From: Propionispora sp. 2/2-37
GTDB lineage: Bacteria; Bacillota; Negativicutes; Propionisporales; Propionisporaceae
Direction of reading: 5' to 3'
Assembly (NCBI RefSeq): GCF_001298735.1
Contig: NZ_CYSP01000004.1
Coordinates: forward strand, 124,001 to 188,000
DNA: 64,000 nucleotides
The translations under genes were made by a program, and so were the position numbers. Within the stretch, counting starts at the first letter, position 1, and every line of letters begins with the position of its first letter. Below are positions 9,094 through 18,060 of the stretch, piece by piece. The notes below the pieces were generated by a model. It saw only the letters and a list, made by a program, of their open reading frames with translations, made no database searches and was not told the origin of the DNA.

Positions 9094-9140
9094 ATCATAG
9101 CAATCTTTTATGAAGAAGCTATGAAGAACTTTTGAAGAAC
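9094..9140 (-). promoter_or_regulatory. Promoter with three 11-bp-phased direct repeats
   Basis: On the minus strand an extended -10 (TGC then TATGAT, 9099-9094) lies about 40 bp before the 48-aa gene. Just upstream, in place of a good -35, are three direct repeats seen on the plus strand as TGAAGAAG at 9111, TGAAGAAC at 9122 and TGAAGAAC at 9133, exactly 11 bp apart. Such phasing over the -35 is typical of activation by OmpR/PhoB-family response regulators. No CusR-like regulator is encoded next to it. Confidence 0.6.
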
Positions 9141-9343
9141 TTCTGTTTTTATACCCGGATATAGCGGTATCGCCGGTATATCCATGCTGAACGCGGTTCT
9201 AACATCGCTTTATGCCGACCCGTCAACGGACATTCCGGTTCTGGTAAGCAGGCACAACACCCGCATTTAACCTTCCGTCCATACATAATCAGGCTTTCTT
9301 TACGGCCTGGTTACATAGAGAAGCCTTGCAGCAGCCGGACAGG

Positions 9344-9391
9344 GAGAAGACAAGAGGGCTTTGCGGTTACGCAAAGCCCTCTTGTCTTCTC
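9344..9391. repeat. Perfect 22-bp inverted repeat with GTTA loop
   Basis: Arms at 9344-9365 and 9370-9391 are perfectly complementary over 22 bp around the loop GTTA; the core reads GGGCTTTGCG then CGCAAAGCCC. No T-tract follows on either strand. It lies in the 9056-9561 gap. Between 9141 and 9343 only a short open stretch reading like a protein tail (ends DIPVLVSRHNTRI) was noticed, without a start signal. Confidence 0.7.
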
Positions 9392-9500
9392 TGACGGCAT
9401 TATCTCCCTGCCGCTATATTAATTTCCGGACCGTACCTTATAATTTTTCCGCCAATATCCATATTCCATCATAAATTAACAAATTCACAGTATATGCAGA

Positions 9501-9532
9501 ACAAAAAAGTGTGCAAAATGCGAGCACACTTT
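9501..9532 (-). terminator. Terminator of the glycosyltransferase gene
   Basis: On the minus strand AAAGTGTGC, a nine-base loop and GCACACTTT are followed by a T-run, about 30 bp after the stop codon. Confidence 0.85.
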
Positions 9533-9561
9533 ACACACCTGTAAAAATATTCAGCCTTTTT

Positions 9562-10596
9562 TCAACGGGTTAACCGATAGACCGCCTCAATCACGTCTTC
9601 CGGCGCAACACTGTACATACACATATTGTGTCCGTCGGGACAAACCATCTTATGGCAAAATGAACAGCCCAGCTTATGAAAAAGCACGATATTGTCTCCC
9701 CCCACCGGTGCGTAGACTTCCGGATCGGTAGGGCCAAAAACAGACACCGTGGGGACTCCCAGTGCAGCGGCAATATGCAGCGGGCCGGTATCACCGGTAA
9801 CGACAATAGCCGCCTGTTCTATAATTCCGGCCATATCTAAAAGCCCGGTTTTCCCTATGGCATTACTAATCCCCGGGGCACAGCTTTTTTCTATTTCCAT
9901 ACCTAAAGCAGCTTCCGCTTTGCCGCCGCCTAATACAATTTTAAAATCGCGCCGGAGCCGTTTAATTGTTTTACAAAAAAAATCAATCGGCCAATTCTTC
10001 GACTGCCAGGTGGTTCCCGGTATGATTACAGCGAAACGTTCCTGGGGCAAAATGCCCTCTTTAGCCAAATACTGTTTCGCGAACTCCCGGTTTTCAGCTG
10101 TTAGCGCAAGATGCATCCTGAAATCGAACTCGTTAATTCCCAAAGCCTTTACTACTCCAAGATACTTTTCCGTAACCTGTTTACCCAGGGGCAACGCGGT
10201 TTCAGTCATAAACAAAGGATTTAGCTCCCTCGCCCCTGCTAAGCCGATGCGCCGTTTGGCTTTAGCCTGCCTGGCGATCATTCCGCTGAGAAAAAGGCCG
10301 TGAATATCAAGAACTGCATCAAATTCCCTGTTTGCCAGGATTTTTTGTAATTCCCGCCACATTCTCAGCGCTTTAGTAAATTCCAGTTTCCGTATATGGC
10401 GTTCAAACCGTTCTCTTGACCACATGATCACTTCATCAACATATGGACTGTTTTTGAGCAAATCAGCAGCTGTTTCCCCTACCATCCACGTGATTCTGCA
10501 GTGCGGCCATGCAGCCTTCAATGTCCTGGCCACAGGCGTACAATGAATCACATCTCCTATTGAACTAAGTCTGATTATTAAAATCTCTTTTTCCAC
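9562..10596 (-). CDS. Glycosyltransferase family 9 (LPS heptosyltransferase type)
   Basis: This 344-aa cytoplasmic GT-B enzyme has the N-terminal signature IIRLSSIGDVIHCTPVARTL and the C-terminal nucleotide-sugar motif TGDTGPLHIAAALGVPTVSV followed by FGPTDP. WaaC/WaaF-type members transfer heptose from ADP-heptose to the LPS inner core; the exact sugar and step cannot be told. Near the end is a Cys cluster (GCSFCHKMVCPDGHNMC) that also occurs in several anaerobe members and might bind metal. It starts with GTG after a modest GGCGGTAGG site and appears monocistronic. Its presence supports an LPS-bearing outer membrane in this Firmicute-like genome. Confidence 0.9.
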   Translation of the reverse strand: MEKEILIIRLSSIGDVIHCTPVARTLKAAWPHCRITWMVGETAADLLKNSPYVDEVIMWSRERFERHIRKLEFTKALRMWRELQKILANREFDAVLDIHGLFLSGMIARQAKAKRRIGLAGARELNPLFMTETALPLGKQVTEKYLGVVKALGINEFDFRMHLALTAENREFAKQYLAKEGILPQERFAVIIPGTTWQSKNWPIDFFCKTIKRLRRDFKIVLGGGKAEAALGMEIEKSCAPGISNAIGKTGLLDMAGIIEQAAIVVTGDTGPLHIAAALGVPTVSVFGPTDPEVYAPVGGDNIVLFHKLGCSFCHKMVCPDGHNMCMYSVAPEDVIEAVYRLTR

Positions 10597-10698
10597 AAAC
10601 CTACCGCCTTGATCTTGATAAGGTAATAACCTTTACTAGTAGTTCCCCTTACTGTATCACATCATTCTGCCGGCAAAAACTTACCGCACTTGCCGGTT

Positions 10699-11235
10699 TT
10701 ACTTGATCACTTCCTTCATCGGCTGAGCACCAAGAAAAATATCCTCAATCACACCATAGCCGTCCTTTATTCGCACAGCCACTTTATAATCCCTACCGGC
10801 ATGTTTCCTGTAGGCCTCTTCTATGGGCAACGCCGTATTTTCCGGTATGTAATACCGTTTAAACGGCAACGAAAAGTAAACAGTATTTGCCGACAGGCCG
10901 GATATTTTAATTTTTATATAAGGTCTACCTTCCGGCCGCACCGCCGTTACACCGCTTACCGAAGCATAACCATCCTGATCAATATTGATTAGTCCAAAGG
11001 CAGACTGCCCCAAAAGCAGCTGATCATTGCCTATAACAGGGGCCTGCCTGTCTTTAAAATACAAATCAATATACCTCCCTTTCATCAATTCATAGGGATC
11101 AACCGGTTCTGCCAGCCAATAATAGCGCTCTCCGTTCTTTAATACATCCTCCCAGCGCCAAACCATCGACACCGGAACTGCCAGTTGCAGCACACCAAGC
11201 AGTAAAAAAAGCAATAACAGGGTCCTTGTTTTCAC
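10699..11235 (-). CDS. GDYXXLXY-domain membrane-anchored protein
   Basis: This 178-aa protein has one N-terminal hydrophobic helix (LLLLFLLLGVLQLAVPVSMV) and an extracytoplasmic domain containing GRYIDLYF, a variant of the GDYXXLXY signature with Arg in place of Asp. Function is unknown. It starts with GTG and overlaps the stop of the DUF2157 gene by four bases (GTGA), so the two are translationally coupled; this pairing recurs in many genomes. DUF2157 and GDYXXLXY proteins are presumed to act together in the membrane. Confidence 0.85.
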   Translation of the reverse strand: MKTRTLLLLFLLLGVLQLAVPVSMVWRWEDVLKNGERYYWLAEPVDPYELMKGRYIDLYFKDRQAPVIGNDQLLLGQSAFGLINIDQDGYASVSGVTAVRPEGRPYIKIKISGLSANTVYFSLPFKRYYIPENTALPIEEAYRKHAGRDYKVAVRIKDGYGVIEDIFLGAQPMKEVIK

Positions 11236-12515
11236 GATTCACCCCGCTCCTTTTTACGCAGTAATACCAGGTTGGTTGCTAAAAAGGCAACCCCCAGCAA
11301 CACGAAGACCACGCCACGCGCTACAAAACTAAAATCCGCATCCATAAAACGGGCCGCAGTGAGTAGAATAACAGCCGCCATCCCGGCATTTACCCTTGCC
11401 AGATCGAACTGTCGAATCCCCATCCCGATGCTATGCCCCCCAATACACAGAATATACAGATTAAACAGGATGGCACTGCTATAAGTAAAACCATGATACT
11501 GCAGAACATATCCCACTGCTGCAACAGCCGGTGCCATGCCAAACCAAAGATGCCGGCAACCCGTTTTACGCCAGACGGCTGTTCCCAAGCTAACCAGGGC
11601 TATATACAATACGGCGGTCAACACAATTTCTTCCTGACTAAAGGACGCAGGCAACTGCATGATACCCCAGCCATCTATAAACGTCAGCCAAAAGGATAAA
11701 GCGGCCCCTCCCGCCAGCCCAACCGTCTTGAAAGGATTGCGCCAGACACTTTCCGTTCCCGGAAAACATAGTATCCCTAGAAAAAACGTACCTGCAAATA
11801 ACGCCATATAGACAAGCCTGTTCAGATGCTCCAAACGGTCACCAACAACAATTCCAAAAGATACATATAAACAGACGGTCAACACCCAGCCAAGCCATGC
11901 GACCCGGTTCGCATAACGGTTATGTTGAAAAAGCATCCGGTAATGCGGCACAATCAGAGCCAGCAAACCCCAGACATACTGCCTGGCTATCGGCTCGTTC
12001 AGAACCCATGTCGTAATCCCAATAAGATAAAAAACGGCCGGAACAGTCACGTGCAGCAAGTAGACAAGCGACAGCGACAAAAGCATCCAAGTCAATAGGA
12101 ATCTGCCTGTGTCGTCCGCAATATGATAAGTTTGCCCAACTAATGCAATAGAAGCTCCCAGCATGAGCGTTAGAAGTGTCGCCGCCCCTTCCCGCCAGGA
12201 TGCCTGTTCTTTTTTACGCCAAATAACAAACCCGACAATAAGCTGAGCAATGAGCAGCATACTTATGGCAATCATCATCCGGTAGCCTCTGCTCAGATTC
12301 TCCCAGTTATGGGCGATAAGCAGAATAATTCCCAGTCCGACCAGCACAATGCCAAAGACATTAATCAGCGTGACGGCTAAACTGCGCCGGGGCAGCCCGG
12401 CAACCGGACCGTAATAGTCTTTAATACGCTCCGCGCTTTGTTCCGTCACTATCCCGCTTGCAACCCATTTCGGCAGCTCTTTATACAGCCACTCAATTTG
12501 TTCTCTACCGTTCAT
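11232..12515 (-). CDS. DUF2157 polytopic membrane protein
   Basis: This 427-aa protein has a short soluble N-terminal region (REQIEWLYKELPKWVASG, ending near IKDYYG) and about ten or more hydrophobic helices, the layout of DUF2157. No catalytic residues are evident. ATG follows TGGAGGAAAG. It is the first gene of a two-gene operon with the GDYXXLXY protein. The role of the family is not known. Confidence 0.85.
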   Translation of the reverse strand: MNGREQIEWLYKELPKWVASGIVTEQSAERIKDYYGPVAGLPRRSLAVTLINVFGIVLVGLGIILLIAHNWENLSRGYRMMIAISMLLIAQLIVGFVIWRKKEQASWREGAATLLTLMLGASIALVGQTYHIADDTGRFLLTWMLLSLSLVYLLHVTVPAVFYLIGITTWVLNEPIARQYVWGLLALIVPHYRMLFQHNRYANRVAWLGWVLTVCLYVSFGIVVGDRLEHLNRLVYMALFAGTFFLGILCFPGTESVWRNPFKTVGLAGGAALSFWLTFIDGWGIMQLPASFSQEEIVLTAVLYIALVSLGTAVWRKTGCRHLWFGMAPAVAAVGYVLQYHGFTYSSAILFNLYILCIGGHSIGMGIRQFDLARVNAGMAAVILLTAARFMDADFSFVARGVVFVLLGVAFLATNLVLLRKKERGES

Positions 12516-12639
12516 CTTTCCTCCAGTTTACACATGTGATCTCTATGAGGGATTCTACCAAACTATGAAATTTTCCTCCTGAGCCTAACTTGGCTGATAG
12601 CAGTTATCTATAAAACTACGCAGATCTAGTCATCCTGCA

Positions 12640-12839
12640 AAATAAGAAACAAAGGGCCGAAGATTTAGTGGCAGCATTAAATCTTCGGCCCTTGTATATC
12701 TAATTAAATTCCTGCATGGCGACACCTTGATGAAGCTCCTCTTAATACCAAAACCTTATTGGCAGCCGTTAGCTGCAAGCCCACCGAACCTACCGACTCT
12801 TGGATTTATCCCACGGGGGCACCAACCAGCACAGAGTCA
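12640..12839 (-). ncRNA. Candidate structured RNA or long 3' UTR downstream of copA
   Basis: The 323-bp gap 12516-12839 has no ORF but looks non-random. On the minus strand, starting right after the copA stop, it contains local pairings such as GACTCT with AGAGTC and a GCAGC/GCTGC hairpin, and it ends in a long terminator stem followed by T-rich sequence. It could be an independent small RNA or the structured tail of the csoR-copA transcript. It did not match a riboswitch class known to me. Confidence 0.35.
12652..12693 (-). terminator. Terminator downstream of copA
   Basis: A 16-bp perfect stem (AAGGGCCGAAGATTTA at 12652-12667 pairing with 12678-12693) around a ten-base loop. On the minus strand it is followed by TTTGTTTCTTATTTT, a good intrinsic terminator for transcripts coming from copA. 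Confidence 0.8.
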
Positions 12840-15257
12840 TCATTTATAAGGATCAACCTGCTTTAATCGCAACGCGTTGGTCACAACGGAAACCGAACTG
12901 AACGCCATAGCTGCACCGGCCAGTACCGGCGAAAGATATCCGGCAGCAGCAAAAGGAATGCCTAACGAGTTATAGATAAGCGCCCAGAACAAGTTCTGTT
13001 TAATATTGCGCATCGTGGCCTTACTTAATTTAATGGCGGCTACAATTCCGGTCAAATCGCCTCTCATTAAGGTAATATCGGCTGCCTCCATGGCTACATC
13101 CGTACCGGTCCCGATGGCAAATCCCACATCGGCAGTAGCCAGTGCCGGGGCGTCGTTAATACCGTCTCCCACCATGGCAACCACCTGGCCTGCCTTTTTA
13201 AGAGCCTCAATCTGCTTTGCCTTATTTTCGGGCAGCACTTCCGCCATAACACGGCTAATGCCGACACGTTGCGCTATGGCTCTGGCAGTCCGTTCATTAT
13301 CGCCGGTAATCATCCATACTTCAAGGCCCAGACGAGTAAGCTCGCTCACTGCAGCCGCAGAGGTTTCTTTAATGGTATCCGCCACGGCAAACAGGCCTGC
13401 CAGCGTGTTTTCGACAGCCAGCAGCATGACTGTTTTTCCCTGCTGTTCTAGCGCCTCAATTGCCGGTATGTGCAGTTCATACTCCACACCGTTTTCTTCC
13501 ATTAATTTTCTAGTCCCCACCAGTATTTTCTTACCGGAACTAACAATAACAACCCCATGTCCCGGAACAGCAGTAAACTGTTCCGGCTCACCAGCCGCAA
13601 TATGCTTCGCTTTTCCATAGGCAACAACAGCCTGAGCCAGCGGATGTTCGGAATTTTTTTCTGCCTGCATCGCAGCAGCAAGCACCGTTTCCTCCGGCAT
13701 GTCGGACAATACGAGCATATCGGTAACTTCCGGCTGCCCCTTGGTGATGGTTCCCGTCTTATCCAATACAATAGTTGTTAAGCGGTGGGCATGCTCCAGG
13801 TGTTCGGCACCTTTGATCAGTATTCCATTTTCAGCCCCTTTTCCCGTTCCGACCATAATCGAGGTAGGGGTGGCCAGACCTAAGGCACAGGGGCAGGCGA
13901 TGACCAGTACCGCCGTAAAGTTGACCAGCGCCCGTGAAAAATTGCCGGCATCAAGAACAAAATACCATACGGCAAACGTCAGTACCGCAATACCGATTAC
14001 CGCCGGCACAAAGTATCCGGAGACCACATCGGCAAAACGCTGAATAGGCGCTTTAGAACCCTGGGCTTCTTCCACTATCCTTACAATCTGGGCTAAAGCG
14101 GTATCCCTGCCTACTTTTGTCGCCTTAAACTTAAATGCTCCCAGCTTGTTGAGGGTAGCACCGGTGACTTCATCGCCGGTTTTTTTATCAACAGGCAGGC
14201 TTTCTCCTGTCAGCATGGATTCATCGACTGCCGATACGCCTTCGATGATCACCCCGTCAACAGGGATTTTTTCACCAGGCCGTACAATGACAATATCACC
14301 GGCCAGAACTTCCGCTACCGGAATATCTTTTTCCTGTCCTTCCCGCAACACTCTGGCTGTCTTGGCCTGAAGTCCCATCAATGCCTTAATGGCTTCCGAT
14401 GTCCGCCCCTTGGCAGCGGCCTCTAACAATTTGCCAAGTATAATCAAGGTAATGAGAATAGCGGAGGTTTCAAAATATAAGTCCGGCGCCTGACGCAGTA
14501 CATTTACCACACTATAGATATAAGCGGCAGAGGTGCCGAGTGCTACCAGCACATCCATATTGGCACTGCCGTTTTTCAGCGCCAGAAAAGCACTCCGGTA
14601 AAACTGCCGGCCGGCAATAAACTGCACCGGTGTGGCCAACCCCCACTGCAGGTAAGGGTTCATTAAAATTCCGGCCAGCATTCCCATACTGCCGGTCATA
14701 TGCAATACCATGGCCGCCAATAAAGGCAGGGAAAAAATCGCTGCCAGCCAAAGGCGCAGCTTCTGTCTTCTGACTTCGTCCTGCCAGGCCGTTTTTTCCT
14801 GATCGCCGTCAGCAGCATGATTGATAATCCGGGCACCATAACCCATCTTGTCAATCTTAGCTTTTATCTCATTGCTGCTGATATCTCCCGGATTAAATTC
14901 AACTACCGCCTTCTCCGCAGCCAGATTAACCACCGCACTGTACACACCGGCAAGCCTGTTAAGCCCCTTTTCAATCCTGGCGGAGCAGGCCGCACAACTC
15001 ATTCCGGTAATATTGAGTTCAATTTTTTCTTTGATAGCCTGATATCCCAAATCCTCAATTTTTTTTACCAATTCCGGCAGGCTAACCTGTGCAGCATCGT
15101 AATCAATCGCCGCCTTTTCGGTCGCAAAGTTAACTGCAGCACGGTTTACTCCCGGCAAAGCCGCCAGTCCTCTTTCCACACGGTTGGCACAGGCAGCGCA
15201 TGACATGCCGCCGATTTTTATCGTGGATACACTTCCCTTGTCCCTGCTGTCCGTCAT
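12840..15257 (-). CDS. copA: Copper-exporting P1B-type ATPase
   Basis: This 805-aa Cu(I) exporter has two N-terminal heavy-metal-associated domains with GMSCAAC (C20/C23) and GMSCAAC (C88/C91), eight expected membrane helices, the transmembrane metal site CPC (455-457 in IACPCALG), the phosphorylation site DKTGT (D499) and the usual TGES and [10 protein letters not shown] motifs. It pumps Cu(I), or Ag(I), out of the cytoplasm using ATP. The start at 15257 follows GAAAGGGGTGAG; a longer in-frame start upstream lacks a ribosome site. It lies 60 bp after csoR and is presumably expressed from the csoR promoter. Confidence 0.96.
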   Translation of the reverse strand: MTDSRDKGSVSTIKIGGMSCAACANRVERGLAALPGVNRAAVNFATEKAAIDYDAAQVSLPELVKKIEDLGYQAIKEKIELNITGMSCAACSARIEKGLNRLAGVYSAVVNLAAEKAVVEFNPGDISSNEIKAKIDKMGYGARIINHAADGDQEKTAWQDEVRRQKLRLWLAAIFSLPLLAAMVLHMTGSMGMLAGILMNPYLQWGLATPVQFIAGRQFYRSAFLALKNGSANMDVLVALGTSAAYIYSVVNVLRQAPDLYFETSAILITLIILGKLLEAAAKGRTSEAIKALMGLQAKTARVLREGQEKDIPVAEVLAGDIVIVRPGEKIPVDGVIIEGVSAVDESMLTGESLPVDKKTGDEVTGATLNKLGAFKFKATKVGRDTALAQIVRIVEEAQGSKAPIQRFADVVSGYFVPAVIGIAVLTFAVWYFVLDAGNFSRALVNFTAVLVIACPCALGLATPTSIMVGTGKGAENGILIKGAEHLEHAHRLTTIVLDKTGTITKGQPEVTDMLVLSDMPEETVLAAAMQAEKNSEHPLAQAVVAYGKAKHIAAGEPEQFTAVPGHGVVIVSSGKKILVGTRKLMEENGVEYELHIPAIEALEQQGKTVMLLAVENTLAGLFAVADTIKETSAAAVSELTRLGLEVWMITGDNERTARAIAQRVGISRVMAEVLPENKAKQIEALKKAGQVVAMVGDGINDAPALATADVGFAIGTGTDVAMEAADITLMRGDLTGIVAAIKLSKATMRNIKQNLFWALIYNSLGIPFAAAGYLSPVLAGAAMAFSSVSVVTNALRLKQVDPYK

Positions 15258-15317
15258 TTTCTCACCCCTTTCGCCGGCTGTTCTCTGATGAGAACTGCCG
15301 GATAAACCCAACTACAA

Positions 15318-15587
15318 TTACTTGGTAAACCTTGCTAATACATCCACCAATTCTTTAACCGATTCCTCGGTCCGGTTCTCCTGTATGGCAGTGACCACAC
15401 AACTTTTGGTATGGCTTTCCAGTATAATCAGTGCCACTTGGTTAAGGGCCGATCGGGCAGCCATAACCTGTTGTAATACATCTACACAATACCGTTTTTC
15501 ATCCACCATTTTTTCAATTCCGTTTATTTGACCGCTGATTTTTCTTAGTCTTGTTTTAATATTAGCCTGTTCATGCTCATTTAACAT
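15318..15587 (-). CDS. csoR: CsoR-type copper-sensing repressor
   Basis: This 89-aa all-helical CsoR/RcnR-family (DUF156) protein carries the Cu(I) ligand set Cys-His-Cys at C34, H59 and C63, with spacing 25 and 4 as in Mycobacterium tuberculosis CsoR (C36, H61, C65). It represses its own promoter without copper and releases DNA on Cu(I) binding. A perfect palindrome overlapping its promoter fits this, and copA follows directly, the classic arrangement. Ribosome site AGGAGGGCG. Confidence 0.95.
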   Translation of the reverse strand: MLNEHEQANIKTRLRKISGQINGIEKMVDEKRYCVDVLQQVMAARSALNQVALIILESHTKSCVVTAIQENRTEESVKELVDVLARFTK

Positions 15588-15600
15588 GAAACGCCCTCCT

Positions 15601-15654
15601 TATATACTATACCCCTGTATAGTATATAATACTTTTTTTAATGATAAACGTCAA
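15601..15654 (-). promoter_or_regulatory. csoR-copA promoter with CsoR operator
   Basis: On the minus strand TTGACG (15654-15649), a 17-bp spacer and TATTAT (15631-15626) form a near-consensus promoter. Overlapping the -10 and start region is a perfect inverted repeat: TATATACTATAC (15601-15612), CCCT, GTATAGTATATA (15617-15628). The G/C-centred core flanked by AT-rich dyad arms is the form of known CsoR operators. Confidence 0.88.
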
Positions 15655-15674
15655 TAGTATCGATAGTATCTCCC

Positions 15675-15712
15675 AAAAAACAAAAAAAGAATTTTACCGG
15701 AGTAAAACTCTT
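15675..15712 (-). terminator. Terminator of the LysE-family gene
   Basis: On the minus strand an 11-bp stem with one mismatch (AAGAGTTTTAC and GTAAAATTCTT) is followed by TTTTTTTGTTTTTT, shortly after the stop codon at 15732. Confidence 0.85.
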
Positions 15713-15731
15713 CATTAATATAAAAGTTATG

Positions 15732-16373
15732 TCAGCGTAACACACTTTCCCAGCTAAAACCAAAGGCATCATGAAAAAATCGATAACCCAGATTAAGCCC
15801 GAATACAATGATGGTTACCCCGCAGACAATATTCACCCTGCGCAGGATTGCCGCCGTCAGTTGACTGCGAAAGCGCACAACCAGCGTTACCAGTCCGAAA
15901 AACCAGACAAAAGACGCCCCAACCACTCCCACAAAAAAACATAGGCCGGCAACGGAATCAAGCGAGGCACGGTATCCGCCCAGTAGGAATGTACTATCCA
16001 GTAACGCCTGCGGATTTAACCAGGTTACACTAAACGTAAACACAACCGTTCGATAAAAAGATTCTTCCATTTCTACTTCTAATGAACTTGCCGGCGGCAG
16101 ACGTAAAAGTCCGATACCGATAACCAGAATAAGGATACTGCCCATAAGATAAAAGCCCCATTTTAGCAGTGGAACGGTTTCCAAAACCATGCCTGTTCCC
16201 CAAAAAGCCGCCAGCGACAGGGAGATGTCAAATAAAGTAACCAGCAGGGCCACCTGATATGCCCTGCTGAGGTTCGTCCGGAGTGCGGAATTGATTACGT
16301 ACAAATTCTGCATACCAATCGGTGCCAAATAGGCAATACCCATTAAAAATCCCTGAATAAAATACCCAACCAT
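15732..16373 (-). CDS. LysE-family amino-acid exporter
   Basis: This 213-aa membrane protein with about six hydrophobic helices has the LysE/ArgO-type N-terminus (GIAYLAPIGMQNLYVINSAL) and the conserved LNPQALLDS stretch in the middle. Family members export basic amino acids such as lysine or arginine; the substrate here is not certain. It is divergent from a MocR-type regulator 139 bp away that probably controls it. Ribosome site AGAGGTTAG before ATG; a strong terminator follows. Confidence 0.85.
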   Translation of the reverse strand: MVGYFIQGFLMGIAYLAPIGMQNLYVINSALRTNLSRAYQVALLVTLFDISLSLAAFWGTGMVLETVPLLKWGFYLMGSILILVIGIGLLRLPPASSLEVEMEESFYRTVVFTFSVTWLNPQALLDSTFLLGGYRASLDSVAGLCFFVGVVGASFVWFFGLVTLVVRFRSQLTAAILRRVNIVCGVTIIVFGLNLGYRFFHDAFGFSWESVLR

Positions 16374-16428
16374 TCTTCTAACCTCTTATCTCTTTTTTCT
16401 TTAATTTTAAAAAGAAAGATAAGATTTG

Positions 16429-16474
16429 TAACCAGCCATTCCAATTGAAAAATAACCAACCACTTTGCTATACT
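16429..16474. promoter_or_regulatory. Candidate MocR operator in the divergent promoter region
   Basis: Direct repeats TAACCAGCCA (16429-16438) and TAACCAACCA (16453-16462) differ at one base and are 24 bp apart. A -10 box TATACT at 16469-16474 reads toward the mocR-type gene. MocR regulators commonly bind two direct repeats beside their divergent target gene. Confidence 0.55.
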
Positions 16475-16512
16475 ATGTATAAAACTGCAACAAGAACGGC
16501 GGAGGATTTCAC

Positions 16513-17952
16513 ATGTTGATTATCGACTGGCATTTGGACAAAACAAAAAAAATCCCCTTGTATCAGCAAGTGATTGAGCAAATAAAAATTAAAATTTCTT
16601 CCGGAGATTGGCCGCCCGGCAGTAAAATCCCTTCACAGCGTACCATGTCCGAAATACTGGGAGTCAATCGCAGTACCATCAATACTGCCGTCAACGAACT
16701 CATTGCCGACGGCCTGCTGGAAACGTCTGTCGGCAGCGGCACCAAAGTTGCCAATAATTCCTGGTCGCTGCTTGCTTCTTCCACCGCCATGTGGAATCAT
16801 TTTACCAACCGGGGGCAACAACAGCCCAATCTGGCCACTATTCAAAAAATAAATACCTACGAATTTGACCAAAACATAATCCGTCTGGGTACCGGCGAAT
16901 TATCACCGGATTTCTATCCCAAAGAGTTCATGGGCTCAGCCCTCCACGCTCTGGCGGAAGAAATCAGCCAGTTGGGTTATGCCGAACCCCTTGGCTTGTA
17001 TCCGCTCAGAAAAGAACTGTGCCGGTATTTAAAACGCCTGCAGGTTGTTACGGCGCCGGACTGCCTTTTAATCGTTTCGGGAGCCTTACAGGCTTTGCAG
17101 CTTATTTCACTGGGGCTGCTTAACCGGACCTCCACCTTATATCTGGAGCGTCCCTCTTATCTTTTTTCCCTCAATCTATTTCAATCAGCCGGAGTCCGCC
17201 TGCACGGAATTCCCATGGATGATGAAGGATTATCCCTTGATTCTTTCCGGCCTGCCGGCAACACCTCCCGCTGCCTCTACACCATTCCCTGTTTTCAAAA
17301 CCCCACCGGCGTCACTATGGCGGCAGAGCGCCGGCAGACCGTCTACAACTGGTGTGCCAAGGAACGCCTGCCCATTATCGAGGATGACGTCTACCGGGAG
17401 CTTTGGCTGGATGCTCCTCCGCCCAATCCTATCAAAGCTTTGGACTCCCAGGGCCTGGTTCTGTACATCGGCAGCTTTTCCAAAGCGTTAAGCCCGGGGC
17501 TTAGAATCGGCTGGATTGCCGGTCCCAAGCCTGTGATCAGCCGCTTAGCCGATATAAAAAATCAGATTGACTATGGTTCCAGTTCTCTGTCACAATGGGC
17601 AGTACACCAGCTGCTCTCCTCCGGTTCCTTCTACCGGCACTTGGAGGACGTGCGCGATAAACTAAAATGGCGCCGGGAAATTTGCCGCAGGGCATTGGAG
17701 GAGCATTTTACCGGCCTGGCCACCTGGCAGATGCCCAGCGGCGGTTTTTACGTGTGGCTCAGACTAAACACACCGCTGGCTATGAACGCCTTGTTTCATA
17801 CGGCACTAAAAAACGGCCTGTTGCTTAATCCGGGGAATTTATACGATAAACAGACCAGCCACTATCTCCGTTTATCTTTTGCCTATGCCGGCGAAACCGA
17901 TCTTGCCGAAGGCCTGTCCAGGCTCTCGTTTTTACTCAAACATTCTTTCTGA
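16513..17952 (+). CDS. MocR-type regulator (GntR HTH fused to aminotransferase-like domain)
   Basis: This 479-aa protein joins a winged-helix GntR domain (residues 10-80, with PLYQQVIEQIK and GSKIPSQRTMSEILGVNRST) to a fold-type I aminotransferase domain. The PLP lysine lies in IGSFSKALSPGLRIGW and the PLP-binding Asp/Tyr region reads PIIEDDVYRELW. MocR proteins sense PLP or amino-acid adducts and regulate neighbouring genes. It is divergent from the LysE-family exporter, its likely target. Ribosome site GGAGG before ATG. Confidence 0.92.
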   Translation: MLIIDWHLDKTKKIPLYQQVIEQIKIKISSGDWPPGSKIPSQRTMSEILGVNRSTINTAVNELIADGLLETSVGSGTKVANNSWSLLASSTAMWNHFTNRGQQQPNLATIQKINTYEFDQNIIRLGTGELSPDFYPKEFMGSALHALAEEISQLGYAEPLGLYPLRKELCRYLKRLQVVTAPDCLLIVSGALQALQLISLGLLNRTSTLYLERPSYLFSLNLFQSAGVRLHGIPMDDEGLSLDSFRPAGNTSRCLYTIPCFQNPTGVTMAAERRQTVYNWCAKERLPIIEDDVYRELWLDAPPPNPIKALDSQGLVLYIGSFSKALSPGLRIGWIAGPKPVISRLADIKNQIDYGSSSLSQWAVHQLLSSGSFYRHLEDVRDKLKWRREICRRALEEHFTGLATWQMPSGGFYVWLRLNTPLAMNALFHTALKNGLLLNPGNLYDKQTSHYLRLSFAYAGETDLAEGLSRLSFLLKHSF

Positions 17953-18060
17953 TAAAACGTCCCAGTCAGTGGCTAATATTATAATGCACGGACAGGCTGA
18001 TGACTGCAAAGCGACCGTTTTTGCGCGGGTATCCTAAGACTAACCCGGCAGCTTAAATCT

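Noticed and set aside
9170-9270. A gene in the stretch that reads like a protein tail (ends DIPVLVSRHNTRI)
   Set aside because: No start codon with ribosome site and no upstream open frame; it could be a remnant but is too short to call.
12640-12839. 6S RNA or a known riboswitch in the gap downstream of copA
   Set aside because: The ends do not pair with each other as in 6S RNA, and no class signature for cobalamin, TPP, FMN, SAM, glycine or GEMM was found.
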